A stretch of 64,000 nt of DNA from Aliiroseovarius lamellibrachiae (GTDB taxonomy: Bacteria > Pseudomonadota > Alphaproteobacteria > Rhodobacterales > Rhodobacteraceae): positions 432,015 to 496,014 of the forward strand of contig NZ_JAHEVJ010000002.1 in NCBI RefSeq assembly GCF_018599245.1. Reading direction: 5' to 3'. The position numbers and the translations under genes were made by a program. The notes beneath the pieces are model-generated. The model was not told where the DNA came from. It made no database searches and was given only the letters and a program-made list of their open reading frames with translations. Of the stretch, positions 1-8,660 are shown piece after piece; the stretch's first letter is position 1; every line of letters starts with the position of its first letter.

Positions 1-1041
1 CGGAACGTCTGTGCGCGCAGGGATCGAACCTTTGAGAAGGTTGAAGGTCTCTTGGAACTCTGTGCCCAAGATCAGTTCAGCCAACAGGGCCTGTCCCTGT
101 TTGTTGTCTTCGCCGGACACTTCAAACATCGCAAAGCTGTCAGAGTTCAAAAGGTAACCGTTTTCAGATGGGGTTGAGGCGCAGATGTAATCTTTGCCCG
201 GCACCTTGCCAGCGGCGGCAAACTCGCCTTTTGCCCAATCCCCCATGATTTGCATCGCAGCTTCGCCGCGCATCACCATTGCGGTGGCGAGGTTCCAGTC
301 GCGGCCCGGGAAATCGGGGTCCACATAACCGCGCATTTTGCGCATCTGGTCAAAGACTTTGACCATTGTGTCTGATCCCAAAGCGTCCATGTCCAGATCA
401 ACCAGCGCTTTGCGATAGAAGTCTACACCGCCAATGCCAAGCACAACGGTTTCAAACACGGTTGCGTCCTGCCAAGGCTGACCGCCATGGGCCAGTGGAA
501 TGATGCCAGCCGCCAAGAGCTTGTCGGCGGTTGCGTTGAATTCGTCCCAAGTTGTGGGAACTGTTGCGCCGACTTTCGCCAGAACTTCTGGGTTGGCCCA
601 GATCCAGTCCACGCGGTGTACGTTCACCGGAACCGCAACATAGTTGCCTTCGTATTTCACGATGTCCTGAATGGCGGCGGGCAGAACCGCGTCCCAGTTT
701 TGGGCGCTTGCCACACTGGACAGATCCGCCAAAGCGCCTGCCTCGGCCCATTCCTGAATGTTTGGACCTTTGATTTGAACGGCAGCGGGTGGGTCACCTG
801 CCAAAACGCGTGCACGCAGCACGGCGGCCTGGGCGTCACCGCCGCCGCCTGCAACGGGGGCATCAACCCATTCACCGCCACGCGCGGCAAAAGCTTCTTG
901 CAGGGATTTGACCGCTGCGGCCTCACCACCAGATGTCCAATAGTGTAAAACCTCTGCCTTTGGATTTGCCAGCGACGGTGTGGCCATAAAGGTGGCGGAA
1001 AGCGCAAGGGCGCTGACGAGCGAAAGTGAAATCGTTTTCAT
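1..1041 (-). CDS. Sugar ABC transporter substrate-binding protein, GtsA-like (C-terminus cut off)
   Basis: A reading frame open from the window edge to an ATG at 1039-1041 encodes at least 347 residues. The first ~25 residues form a Sec signal peptide (MKTIS, hydrophobic core, then PSLAN), so the product is periplasmic. The mature start (LHYWTSGGEAAAVKSLQ near residues 31-47, then AGGGGDAQAAVL and KGPNIQEWAEAGAL) is the pattern of the Pseudomonas GtsA glucose/mannose binding protein, which feeds an ABC importer of the CUT1 type. The permease and ATPase genes would lie beyond the left edge. It is divergent from a two-component system, which in the Pseudomonas gts locus (GtrS/GltR) controls glucose uptake; the same role here is inferred. 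A good ribosome site (GGGAGGAA) precedes the start. Confidence 0.85.
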   Translation of the reverse strand, partial: MKTISLSLVSALALSATFMATPSLANPKAEVLHYWTSGGEAAAVKSLQEAFAARGGEWVDAPVAGGGGDAQAAVLRARVLAGDPPAAVQIKGPNIQEWAEAGALADLSSVASAQNWDAVLPAAIQDIVKYEGNYVAVPVNVHRVDWIWANPEVLAKVGATVPTTWDEFNATADKLLAAGIIPLAHGGQPWQDATVFETVVLGIGGVDFYRKALVDLDMDALGSDTMVKVFDQMRKMRGYVDPDFPGRDWNLATAMVMRGEAAMQIMGDWAKGEFAAAGKVPGKDYICASTPSENGYLLNSDSFAMFEVSGEDNKQGQALLAELILGTEFQETFNLLKGSIPARTDVP

Positions 1042-1238
1042 GTGTTCCTCCCAGAATCAACAATCGGCAATTTGAAAGCCTACCTAAACGTACGTCTAAA
1101 ACCCGACACGCCAATCCGGTGAAATGTTGCGTTTTGTAACGAGGTTTGCTCAGTATCGGACAGCTCAGGGCAAGAATGCTAGTGTTGACTGTGGGTTGCC
1201 CGAAGAAACCGCCCTTGTTGAAATGAGGAATTGCACAT

Positions 1239-1940
1239 TTGTCCCGTGTTCACATCATCGAAGATGACACTGAAATCTCGACACTTTTGTCGACCTATTT
1301 AGAACGTCGCGATTATGAATGTCTGGTGTCAAACTCAGCCGAAGCGGCACAAAATCATCCGCCCGATGGTTTTGATTTGTTCATTGTGGACATTATGTTG
1401 CCGGGCATGGATGGGTTGGGGTTTTGTCGGTGGGTGCGCGAAACTTCGGACGTGCCATTGATCATCCTGTCTGCGGAAAAAGGGGATGCAAAGCGGATCT
1501 ATGGCATCGAGCTGGGGGCGGATGACTATTTGGAAAAACCCTTTAGCCCGCGTGAATTACTGGCGCGCATGAAGGCGCTTTTGCGGCGCAGTGGCGGCGG
1601 TGCGCGTCCGCGCAACAGCGGTAAAATCACCTTTGGGGGATGGCTTCTGGATCGTACAAATCAAAAGCTTCACAGCCCAAACAAGATGCATGTCCCGCTT
1701 AGCTCAACGGAATATCAATTGATCGCAATGCTTGTGTCGGCCTCGCCCGATCCGGTCAGCCGGGATGACATTGGGCGAACAATTATTGGTGTGGAACTGG
1801 GCCCAGAAGATCGCCGGGTGGATATCTTGATCAGTCGGTTGCGGAAAAAAATGGTTGGAATGGACCGGAATGCAGACTTTATCAGAACCGTCCGAAATCG
1901 CGGGTATCAGTTTTGCGCTGATATGGACGAGCTGGATTGA
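1239..1940 (+). CDS. OmpR-family response regulator, partner of the downstream kinase
   Basis: The protein has 233 residues. An N-terminal receiver domain carries the acidic pair E8/D9/D10, the phospho-acceptor D51 in VDIMLPGMDG and the conserved lysine in EKPFSP. A C-terminal winged-helix DNA-binding domain follows (ends in RTVRNRGYQF). The start is TTG at 1239, chosen because GAGGA lies 9 bases upstream and the receiver domain begins directly there. The kinase gene starts 3 bases after its stop, so the two are one transcription unit. Divergence from a GtsA-like binding protein suggests it controls sugar uptake, as GltR does in Pseudomonas; this role is inferred from position. Confidence 0.9.
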   Translation: MSRVHIIEDDTEISTLLSTYLERRDYECLVSNSAEAAQNHPPDGFDLFIVDIMLPGMDGLGFCRWVRETSDVPLIILSAEKGDAKRIYGIELGADDYLEKPFSPRELLARMKALLRRSGGGARPRNSGKITFGGWLLDRTNQKLHSPNKMHVPLSSTEYQLIAMLVSASPDPVSRDDIGRTIIGVELGPEDRRVDILISRLRKKMVGMDRNADFIRTVRNRGYQFCADMDELD

Positions 1941-1943
1941 CGG

Positions 1944-3413
1944 ATGACAGCAGTTTTTTATCGTCTATTGCATACACTGCCTGCATCGCTTTCCCAACGC
2001 CTGCCGATGCTTGTCGTGGCTGCCTATCTGTTTGGCACAGTGATCACCGCATGGACGGTGCAAAGCCTTTACCAACGCAGCAACGCCTTGGCCGTGGCCG
2101 AAACCTCGGGCGAGATTTTGCATCAAATCATCCGGCGGGGTACGTTGCTGGAAGAACCCGATGTCATTGAATATCGTACCGGCCCCTTTGAGGTGCGCCA
2201 GACAGAGGGGTTGCCAAGGGCGCTCTCCGCGCAATCCATCCCCTTGATACTGGAGCTGGATGGCGACCGGTATCGGGCTGCAATCTCCTTTTCTGCGCGA
2301 CCGCAACTGCCCGAAGCGCTGCGCGCGAGCCAGCGTGATCAATCGGCCACCGCCCGCCTGTCTGAACTTGCTCGCGGCATCGCACGGCAAGACCAATCGG
2401 CACAGCTGACCATCTTCTTACCCTCTGGTGAGGTGTTGAGCATCAAAGCCCCAAGCGTGTGGCGCGACCGTCTGGGGCAAACGCGAAGCGTCTTGATTGG
2501 TCTCGCCATTTTCGCCATCGGACTTTCCGTGATTATCCCCCTGTCAACCAATCTGGCAGGGCCGTTCCAGCGCTTGGCAGAACGGGGTCGAACGCCCGAA
2601 AACCTTGGCGAATTGGCATCGACCGAAGCGGTGCTGATTGCGGACCGGATGCGACGCCTGAATGAACGGTTTCAGCTTGAACAAGATCGCAAAACTCGTG
2701 GGTTGGCGGCGATCTCTCATGATCTCCGAACCCCGGCCACCCGAATGCGTTTGCGCACAGAGCTGCTTGAGGATGACGCCGTGCGCGGCCGGTTTGAGGC
2801 GGATTTGGATGAAATCACCAACATCGTGGACGGCGCGCTGGACCTGCTCAGCATTCGTGAACTGCCCGAAGAAACCTATCGCTTTTCTTTGGTTGCGCTG
2901 CTTGAAAGCCTTATCAACGATTACCGCGACGTGGGCAAACGGGTGAATTTTACAAACCCTGAAGAGATAGATCTGAATTCGGCCTCGTCGATCTTCGCCA
3001 CCTCCGAACATGTGGTGGTGAAAGGAGGCGCGGAATGCATCATGGAAGGTCAGCCTGATAAATTGCGCCGGGCATTTTCCAACCTGATCGACAACGCTTT
3101 GAAATACGGCGATCGCGCCTGTGTCGAAGTGCGGCCAAAATCGACAAATACACTAGAGGTGAGCATTCATGATTTTGGTCCTGGTATTGAACCCGACCAG
3201 ATCGATCGGATGCTTTTGCCGTTTGTTCGCGGGCATGTTTCCCAAACCCAACGCGGCATCGGGCTTGGCCTGTCGATTGCGTCAGAAATCATCGAATTGC
3301 ATGGCGGGTCATTAAGTTTCGCCAATGCGGATCCGGGTTTGATTGTGACGGCCACTGTTTCGCGCGACGGCGGGGGCCCCGCGTCCAGCCCTCCTGCGCG
3401 CTCTGATCGTTGA
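1944..3413 (+). CDS. Sensor histidine kinase of the same two-component system
   Basis: The protein has 489 residues. A membrane segment near residues 20-40 is followed by a periplasmic region to about residue 170, and a second membrane segment (VLIGLAIFAIGLSVIIPLS) leads to a HAMP-like linker. The H-box is ISHDLRTPATRMR, with the phospho-accepting histidine. The ATPase domain has the N-box LIDNALKYG, a DFGPGI G1 box and GIGLGLSIASEI as G2. The periplasmic sensor domain suggests an extracytoplasmic signal, possibly sugar related given the neighbouring binding protein. Size and topology agree with GtrS-type kinases, but the ligand is unknown. Confidence 0.88.
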   Translation: MTAVFYRLLHTLPASLSQRLPMLVVAAYLFGTVITAWTVQSLYQRSNALAVAETSGEILHQIIRRGTLLEEPDVIEYRTGPFEVRQTEGLPRALSAQSIPLILELDGDRYRAAISFSARPQLPEALRASQRDQSATARLSELARGIARQDQSAQLTIFLPSGEVLSIKAPSVWRDRLGQTRSVLIGLAIFAIGLSVIIPLSTNLAGPFQRLAERGRTPENLGELASTEAVLIADRMRRLNERFQLEQDRKTRGLAAISHDLRTPATRMRLRTELLEDDAVRGRFEADLDEITNIVDGALDLLSIRELPEETYRFSLVALLESLINDYRDVGKRVNFTNPEEIDLNSASSIFATSEHVVVKGGAECIMEGQPDKLRRAFSNLIDNALKYGDRACVEVRPKSTNTLEVSIHDFGPGIEPDQIDRMLLPFVRGHVSQTQRGIGLGLSIASEIIELHGGSLSFANADPGLIVTATVSRDGGGPASSPPARSDR

Positions 3414-3447
3414 AATCAGCCAAGACGAACCAGAGCTTGTCGAAATT

Positions 3448-3463
3448 GGACGTGTTTTCGTCC
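3448..3463. promoter_or_regulatory. Inverted repeat upstream of the soxB-like gene, candidate operator
   Basis: GGACG-tgtttt-CGTCC is a perfect 5-bp inverted repeat, extended to TTGGACG/CGTCCGAA with one mismatch. It sits 64 bases before the first gene of the amine-oxidase operon, in the 113-base gap after the kinase gene. A binding site for the GlxA/AraC-type regulator at the far end of the operon is possible, but only position supports this. Confidence 0.35.
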
Positions 3464-3526
3464 GAAATGAACATCGTCATTTTGAAGCAGATTCGGCTTT
3501 ACTGTTGGTAACTGACAGGAGCCAAT

Positions 3527-4777
3527 ATGGGTTATTCAGGTCTGAGACTGATCAAAGAGGCGCTGACCGGCCATAAGGGCTGGGGGCCACAATGGCGTGA
3601 TGCTTCCCCGCAAGACGCGTATGATTATGTGATCATCGGCGGGGGCGGGCACGGGCTGGCCACGGCCTATTATCTGGCGAAAGAGTTCGGCGGAGCGCGG
3701 ATTGCGGTACTGGAAAAGGGCTGGATTGGCGGCGGGAATGTGGGGCGTAACACCACGATTATCCGGTCAAACTATCTGCTGGATGGTAATGAGCCGTTTT
3801 ATGAGTTTTCGCTGAAACTTTGGGAAAACCTCGAACAGGATCTGAACTATAACGCGATGGTCAGCCAGCGCGGGATCCTGAACCTTGTGCATTCTGACGC
3901 GCAACGTGATGCGGCGCGCAGGCGCGGGAATGCGATGATCCTGAACGGATCTGACGCAGAGCTTTTGGGTGTGGACGGGGTGCGCAAGATGTATCCGTTC
4001 CTGAACTTTGACAACGCGCGGTTTCCAATCAAAGGCGGGCTTTTGCATCGGCGCGGCGGCACAGTGCGCCACGATGCGGTGGCCTGGGGCTATGCGCGCG
4101 GCGCGGACCGGCGCGGCGTGGACATCATCCAAAACTGCGAAGTCACCGGGTTCCGGATTGAAGAGGGTCGCGTGCTTGGGGTCGACACCTCACGCGGTTA
4201 CATCAAAGCGCGTAAGGTTGGCGTGTCCGTGGCGGGGTCCTCTGGCCGTGTGATGGCGCAGGCTGGCATGCGCCTGCCGATTGAAAGTCACGTCCTGCAG
4301 GCCTTTGTCTCCGAGGGGTTGAAGCCGATAATTCCCGGAGTAATCACCTATGGCGCTGGGCATTTCTATTGCAGCCAGTCGGACAAAGGCGGCTTGGTCT
4401 TTGGGGGCGATATCGACGGCTATAATTCCTATGCGCAACGCGGCAATTTACCGGTCGTTGAAGATGTAATTTCGGGCGGCATGTCGCTGATCCCCGGCCT
4501 CGGACGCGCGCGCCTGTTGCGCGGTTGGGGCGGCATTATGGATATGTCGATGGATGGATCCCCCTTTATCGACAAGACCCACATTGACGGGCTCTATTTC
4601 AACGGGGGGTGGTGTTACGGCGGGTTCAAAGCAACCCCGGCGGCGGGCTATTGTTTTGCGCATCTTTTGAAAACAGACCGCCCGCATGACACCGCCAAAG
4701 CCTATCGCCTGGACCGGTTTATGACCGGCAATATGATCGACGAAAAAGGCATGGGCGCCCAGCCCAATTTGCACTGA
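3527..4777 (+). CDS. soxB: Sarcosine-oxidase-type flavoprotein, beta subunit
   Basis: The protein has 416 residues, the usual length of SoxB. Residues ~33-52 hold a dinucleotide-binding motif (YDYVIIGGGGHGLATAYYLA). The RGGTVRHDAVAWGYAR stretch carries the histidine that binds FMN covalently in heterotetrameric sarcosine oxidases. The C-terminus has NGGWCYGGFKATPAAGY and the LDRFMTGNMIDEKG tail of the family. In known enzymes this subunit oxidises the N-methyl amine, and the iminium is passed to tetrahydrofolate on the alpha subunit. It is the first gene of a B-D-A-G operon. Because the delta subunit here is unusual, the substrate may be another secondary or N-methyl amine. Confidence 0.9.
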   Translation: MGYSGLRLIKEALTGHKGWGPQWRDASPQDAYDYVIIGGGGHGLATAYYLAKEFGGARIAVLEKGWIGGGNVGRNTTIIRSNYLLDGNEPFYEFSLKLWENLEQDLNYNAMVSQRGILNLVHSDAQRDAARRRGNAMILNGSDAELLGVDGVRKMYPFLNFDNARFPIKGGLLHRRGGTVRHDAVAWGYARGADRRGVDIIQNCEVTGFRIEEGRVLGVDTSRGYIKARKVGVSVAGSSGRVMAQAGMRLPIESHVLQAFVSEGLKPIIPGVITYGAGHFYCSQSDKGGLVFGGDIDGYNSYAQRGNLPVVEDVISGGMSLIPGLGRARLLRGWGGIMDMSMDGSPFIDKTHIDGLYFNGGWCYGGFKATPAAGYCFAHLLKTDRPHDTAKAYRLDRFMTGNMIDEKGMGAQPNLH

Positions 4778-4837
4778 CTGACCAGACTGACACATCTGCA
4801 TTGATCGCGCCAAAATCGCGCATGAAGGACTGAGACT

Positions 4838-5149
4838 ATGATCATCAACCACCCCCTGCTTGGCCCTCGTGATGCGCAAGAGTTTACCTATCTTGGTGAC
4901 GCCACGCTGATCAATCGCCCATACTGGTTGTCGGAAAATGCCCTGCGGGACTTTCATGATTATCTGCATCTGCGCGACAATCCAGCCGGGGAACACCGCG
5001 AATTGTGGTTTCACGAACAGGGCGATCGGTCGTGGTTGGTTGTGACCCGAAACACCGTGACCCATAAGATTTCCAGTGTGGAACTCGCCTGTGATGTGGC
5101 GCGCGCCAATGGCCGGTCAACAGGGCGCGAAGAGGCGCAAGTGGCATGA
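4838..5149 (+). CDS. soxD: Sarcosine-oxidase-type delta subunit lacking the zinc-site cysteines
   Basis: The protein has 103 residues. Position between soxB and soxA, length and motifs (GPRDAQEFTYLGDATLINRP, WFHEQGDRSWLVVTRNT) identify the SoxD family. Known SoxD proteins bind zinc with a CPxCG motif near residue 6 and a GCR cysteine near residue 63. Here the first motif reads HPLLG and the GCR position reads GDR, so three of the four ligands are replaced and only the histidine of WFH remains. The protein contains a single cysteine, far from these positions. This is most likely a zinc-free paralogue in an enzyme of altered specificity. Its end overlaps the soxA start (ATGA). Confidence 0.88.
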   Translation: MIINHPLLGPRDAQEFTYLGDATLINRPYWLSENALRDFHDYLHLRDNPAGEHRELWFHEQGDRSWLVVTRNTVTHKISSVELACDVARANGRSTGREEAQVA

Positions 5150-8100
5150 CCCAAATGAACCGTCTAACCGGTGGGTTGATTGACCAATCCAAGCCGCTAA
5201 ATTTCAGTTTTGATGGCACGTCTTATAAGGGGTTTGCGGGCGATACGCTGGCCTCGGCCCTTTTGGCAAATGGGGTGCGCCTGATGGGGCGGTCGTTCAA
5301 ATATCACCGCCCGCGTGGCGTTGTGACGGCCGGCAGCGAGGAACCAAACGCGCTGGTGGAGCTGCGATCCGGTGGACGGCAAGAGCCCAATACCCGCGCC
5401 ACGGTGGCGGAGCTTTATGATGGGTTTGAGGCAAACTCACAAAACCGCTGGCCGTCGCTGAAACATGATATGTTGGCGATCAATGATCGGTTCTCAAACT
5501 TTCTAACGGCCGGTTTTTATTACAAAACCTTCATGTGGCCCAAAGCGTTTTGGGAAAAGATTTACGAGCCTATTATCCGCAATGCCGCCGGATTGGGCAG
5601 CTTGACAGGTGAGGGTGACCCGGACCTTTATGACAAAGGGTTCCTGCATTGTGATGTGTTGATCATCGGTGCGGGGCCTGCTGGGCTGATGGCGGCCCTG
5701 ACCGCCGGTCGTGCTGGTGCTCAGGTCGTTTTGGCCGACGAAGATTTCCGCATGGGCGGACGTTTGAATGCCGAAACCCATCATCTGGGCGACATGCCCG
5801 GTGCGGAATGGGCGGCGACTGCCGTGGCTGAATTGGCGTCAATGGACAATGTGCGGCTGATGACACGCAGCACGGTGTTTGGCGCCTATGATCACGGTGT
5901 TTATGGCGTGTTGGAGCGTGTTGCCGATCACATCGCGACCCCAGCCGCCGGGAAACCGCGCCAAATCCTGTGGCGGGTTTATTCCAAACGCGCGATCCTC
6001 TGTGCCGGGTCGACAGAACGCAGCATTGCCTTTGAAAACAACGATCGTCCCGGTGTGATGATGGCGGGGGCGGTGCGGGCTTATGCCAATCGCTGGGCGG
6101 CAACACCTGACCAGAACATAGCGATCTTCACCAACAATGATGACGGTCACCGTACTGCGGCTGACTTGATTGCAAAGGGCGTGAACGTGCCTGCTGTGAT
6201 CGACATTCGCCCGGATGCCCCCAAGGTTGTCGGCGCCGAGCTGTTGGCTGGTGCGCAAGTGATTGGCAGCAAGGGTCGGCTTGGCCTGACAGAGGTCACA
6301 TTGCGTCTGGCCTCTGGCGAAATGCGCAGCATTTCCTGTGGGGCGCTGGCGGTGTCTGGGGGGTGGAACCCGAATGTGCATCTGACCTGTCACCAACGCG
6401 GTCGTCCCAAGTGGAACGACGCGCTTGCGGCGTTTGTGCCCGGCGATGACTTGCCAATGGGAATGACCGTGGCGGGGGCCGCTTTGGGGGATCTTTCGAC
6501 CCATGGCGCGCTGGCAGGCGGAGCGAAAGCCGCCGTTGCTGCGCTGGGGGATCTTGGCATGACGGCGGGCATTCCGATCTTGCCGAAAGCTGATGATACG
6601 CCCGTCAAGCTGACCCCATTCTGGCATGTCGCAGGCAAAGGCCGCGCGTGGCTGGACCTGCAAAACGACGTGACCGTCAAAGATGTGAAACTGGCGCATC
6701 AAGAGAATTTCGTGTCTGTAGAGCATCTTAAGCGCTATACCACGTTGGGCATGGCCACCGATCAGGGTAAAACCTCTAACATGGGTGCGCTGGCGGTGAT
6801 GGCCGAGATGACCGGGAAATCAATCCCCGAAACTGGCACCACCATTTTCCGCCCCCCCTATACCCCTGTCTCCATGGGCGCGATGGCGGGCCGGGCTGTG
6901 GGCAAAGAATTTCACCCCACACGCCTGACGCCCAGCCATAAATGGGCTGCGGAACAGGGCGCAGAATTCGTCGAAGTGGGCAATTGGCTGCGCGCACAAT
7001 GGTTCCCGCGCACGGGCGAGGATCACTGGCGGCAATCCGTGGACCGCGAGGTGACCCAGACCCGCAATTCGGTGGGTATCTGTGACGTGACAACCTTGGG
7101 CAAAATTGATGTGCAGGGCGCGGATGCAGCGGAGTTTCTGAACAAGATCTATGCCAATGCCTTTGCAAAGCTGCCCGTGGGCAAAGTGCGCTATGGCTTG
7201 ATGTTGCGCGAAGACGGGATTGCGGCGGATGATGGTACAGCGGCGCGACTGGCGGAGGATCATTTTGTGGTCACCACCACCACCGCCAATGCGGTCACGG
7301 TCTATCGCAACATGGAATTTGCGCGTCAGTGCCTGTGGCCTGATCTGGATGTCCAACTGATTTCAACCACAGAAGCTTGGGCGCAATATGCCGTTGCCGG
7401 ACCCAATGCGCGCAAGCTGTTGCAAAAGGTGGTGGATGCGGAATTTGACCTCTCGAATGAGGCGTTCCCGTTTATGGCTTGCGGTGAAATCACGGTTTGC
7501 GGTGGGACGCGCGCGCGCCTTTTCCGTATCTCATTCTCGGGTGAACTCGCCTATGAAATCGCCGTGCCCACCCGCTATGGCGACGGCTTGATCCGTGCGC
7601 TGATGGCTGCGGGGAAAGAGTTTGACGTGACCCCATATGGCACCGAGGCACTGGGCGTGATGCGTATTGAGAAAGGCCACGCTGCAGGAAATGAGCTGAA
7701 CGGCACCACCACAGCGCTGAACCTTGGCTTGGGGCGCATGGTGTCGACCAAGAAAGATTGCATCGGCAATGTGCTGAGCAAACGGGATGGCATGAACACG
7801 GAGGATGCCCTGCGTTTGGTCGGCGTGCGCCCGGTGGATGCGAAAGATCCAGTTCCGGCAGGCAGCCACCTTATGGCTGTCACCGGCCCGGTCGATGCCG
7901 GCCATGATCAGGGATATGTCACCTCTGCCGCCTATTCGCCCACATTGGGCACTGCCATTGGCTTGGCATTTGTGAAAGGCGGTGCTGCGCGTATGGGCGA
8001 ACGCCTGCGCCTTGCGAACCCGCTTGAGGGGAGTGAGGTGCTGGTTGAAATCGTCAGCGCGCATTTTGTGGATCCAGAAGGGGAGAAGCTTCGTGGATAA
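5146..8100 (+). CDS. soxA: Sarcosine-oxidase-type alpha subunit
   Basis: The protein has 984 residues, the usual SoxA length. An N-terminal ferredoxin-like domain (SFKYHRPRGVVTAGSEEPNALVEL) is followed by an NAD-binding flavoprotein domain (DVLIIGAGPAGLMAALTAGRAGA near residue 170) and, from about residue 600, a GcvT-like tetrahydrofolate-binding domain with its beta-barrel end. Known SoxA binds NAD and receives the one-carbon unit as 5,10-methylene-THF. It overlaps soxD by 4 bases and soxG by 8 bases, so translation is coupled. No frameshift or truncation is visible. Confidence 0.93.
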   Translation: MTQMNRLTGGLIDQSKPLNFSFDGTSYKGFAGDTLASALLANGVRLMGRSFKYHRPRGVVTAGSEEPNALVELRSGGRQEPNTRATVAELYDGFEANSQNRWPSLKHDMLAINDRFSNFLTAGFYYKTFMWPKAFWEKIYEPIIRNAAGLGSLTGEGDPDLYDKGFLHCDVLIIGAGPAGLMAALTAGRAGAQVVLADEDFRMGGRLNAETHHLGDMPGAEWAATAVAELASMDNVRLMTRSTVFGAYDHGVYGVLERVADHIATPAAGKPRQILWRVYSKRAILCAGSTERSIAFENNDRPGVMMAGAVRAYANRWAATPDQNIAIFTNNDDGHRTAADLIAKGVNVPAVIDIRPDAPKVVGAELLAGAQVIGSKGRLGLTEVTLRLASGEMRSISCGALAVSGGWNPNVHLTCHQRGRPKWNDALAAFVPGDDLPMGMTVAGAALGDLSTHGALAGGAKAAVAALGDLGMTAGIPILPKADDTPVKLTPFWHVAGKGRAWLDLQNDVTVKDVKLAHQENFVSVEHLKRYTTLGMATDQGKTSNMGALAVMAEMTGKSIPETGTTIFRPPYTPVSMGAMAGRAVGKEFHPTRLTPSHKWAAEQGAEFVEVGNWLRAQWFPRTGEDHWRQSVDREVTQTRNSVGICDVTTLGKIDVQGADAAEFLNKIYANAFAKLPVGKVRYGLMLREDGIAADDGTAARLAEDHFVVTTTTANAVTVYRNMEFARQCLWPDLDVQLISTTEAWAQYAVAGPNARKLLQKVVDAEFDLSNEAFPFMACGEITVCGGTRARLFRISFSGELAYEIAVPTRYGDGLIRALMAAGKEFDVTPYGTEALGVMRIEKGHAAGNELNGTTTALNLGLGRMVSTKKDCIGNVLSKRDGMNTEDALRLVGVRPVDAKDPVPAGSHLMAVTGPVDAGHDQGYVTSAAYSPTLGTAIGLAFVKGGAARMGERLRLANPLEGSEVLVEIVSAHFVDPEGEKLRG

Positions 8101-8656
8101 ATTGACAGCACTCACGCCGTTGGGCGATGTGACCGCCCGTGTCGACACCATTGGCGGGCTTGAAATACGCGAAGTGGTGGATCAGGCGATGGCGTCTGTT
8201 GCGGCCCGTTTGGGGCAAGCAGATCTGACCAAAGAAACAACAGCCGCCAAGCTGGGGCTTGTGTTGCCTGACGTTGGGCTTTCCTCCCAAGCCGCTCCCT
8301 TTACTGCCTTTTGGATGGGGCCGGATCAGTGGATGATCTCGGCAGAACATGACAGTCATGAATTGCTGGCGTCAGAGGTGAAGCTCGCACTTGGACCTTG
8401 TGCGTCCGTGGTGGAGCAAACAGACGGCTGGTGCCGGTTTGATATCACCGGCGTGGCCGTCTGCGATCTTTTTGAACGGCTGTGCAATGCACCCCTTCGC
8501 CAAATGGCTAACGGTGCGGTCACCCGGTCTTCGGTCGAACATGTGGGGGCGTTTGTCTGGCGCCTGACCGAGGAACGAGTTGCCGTGATCGCCCCGCGAT
8601 CCTCAGCAAATTCCCTGCACCACGCCTTAATCGCCGCAGCAACGTCGATCGCCTGA
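8093..8656 (+). CDS. soxG: Sarcosine-oxidase-type gamma subunit
   Basis: The protein has 187 residues from a GTG at 8093, chosen because AGGGGAGAAG lies just upstream and the family-like sequence starts at VDKLTALTPLG. The open frame reaches back to 7982 inside soxA, but that part is soxA coding sequence. The body (FWMGPDQWMISA, CRFDITGVAVCDLFERLC) matches SoxG, a GcvT-like fold subunit. It closes the soxBDAG operon. The stop is only 4 bases from the end of the convergent regulator gene, leaving no room for a terminator between them. Confidence 0.88.
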   Translation: MDKLTALTPLGDVTARVDTIGGLEIREVVDQAMASVAARLGQADLTKETTAAKLGLVLPDVGLSSQAAPFTAFWMGPDQWMISAEHDSHELLASEVKLALGPCASVVEQTDGWCRFDITGVAVCDLFERLCNAPLRQMANGAVTRSSVEHVGAFVWRLTEERVAVIAPRSSANSLHHALIAAATSIA

Positions 8657-8660
8657 CACC

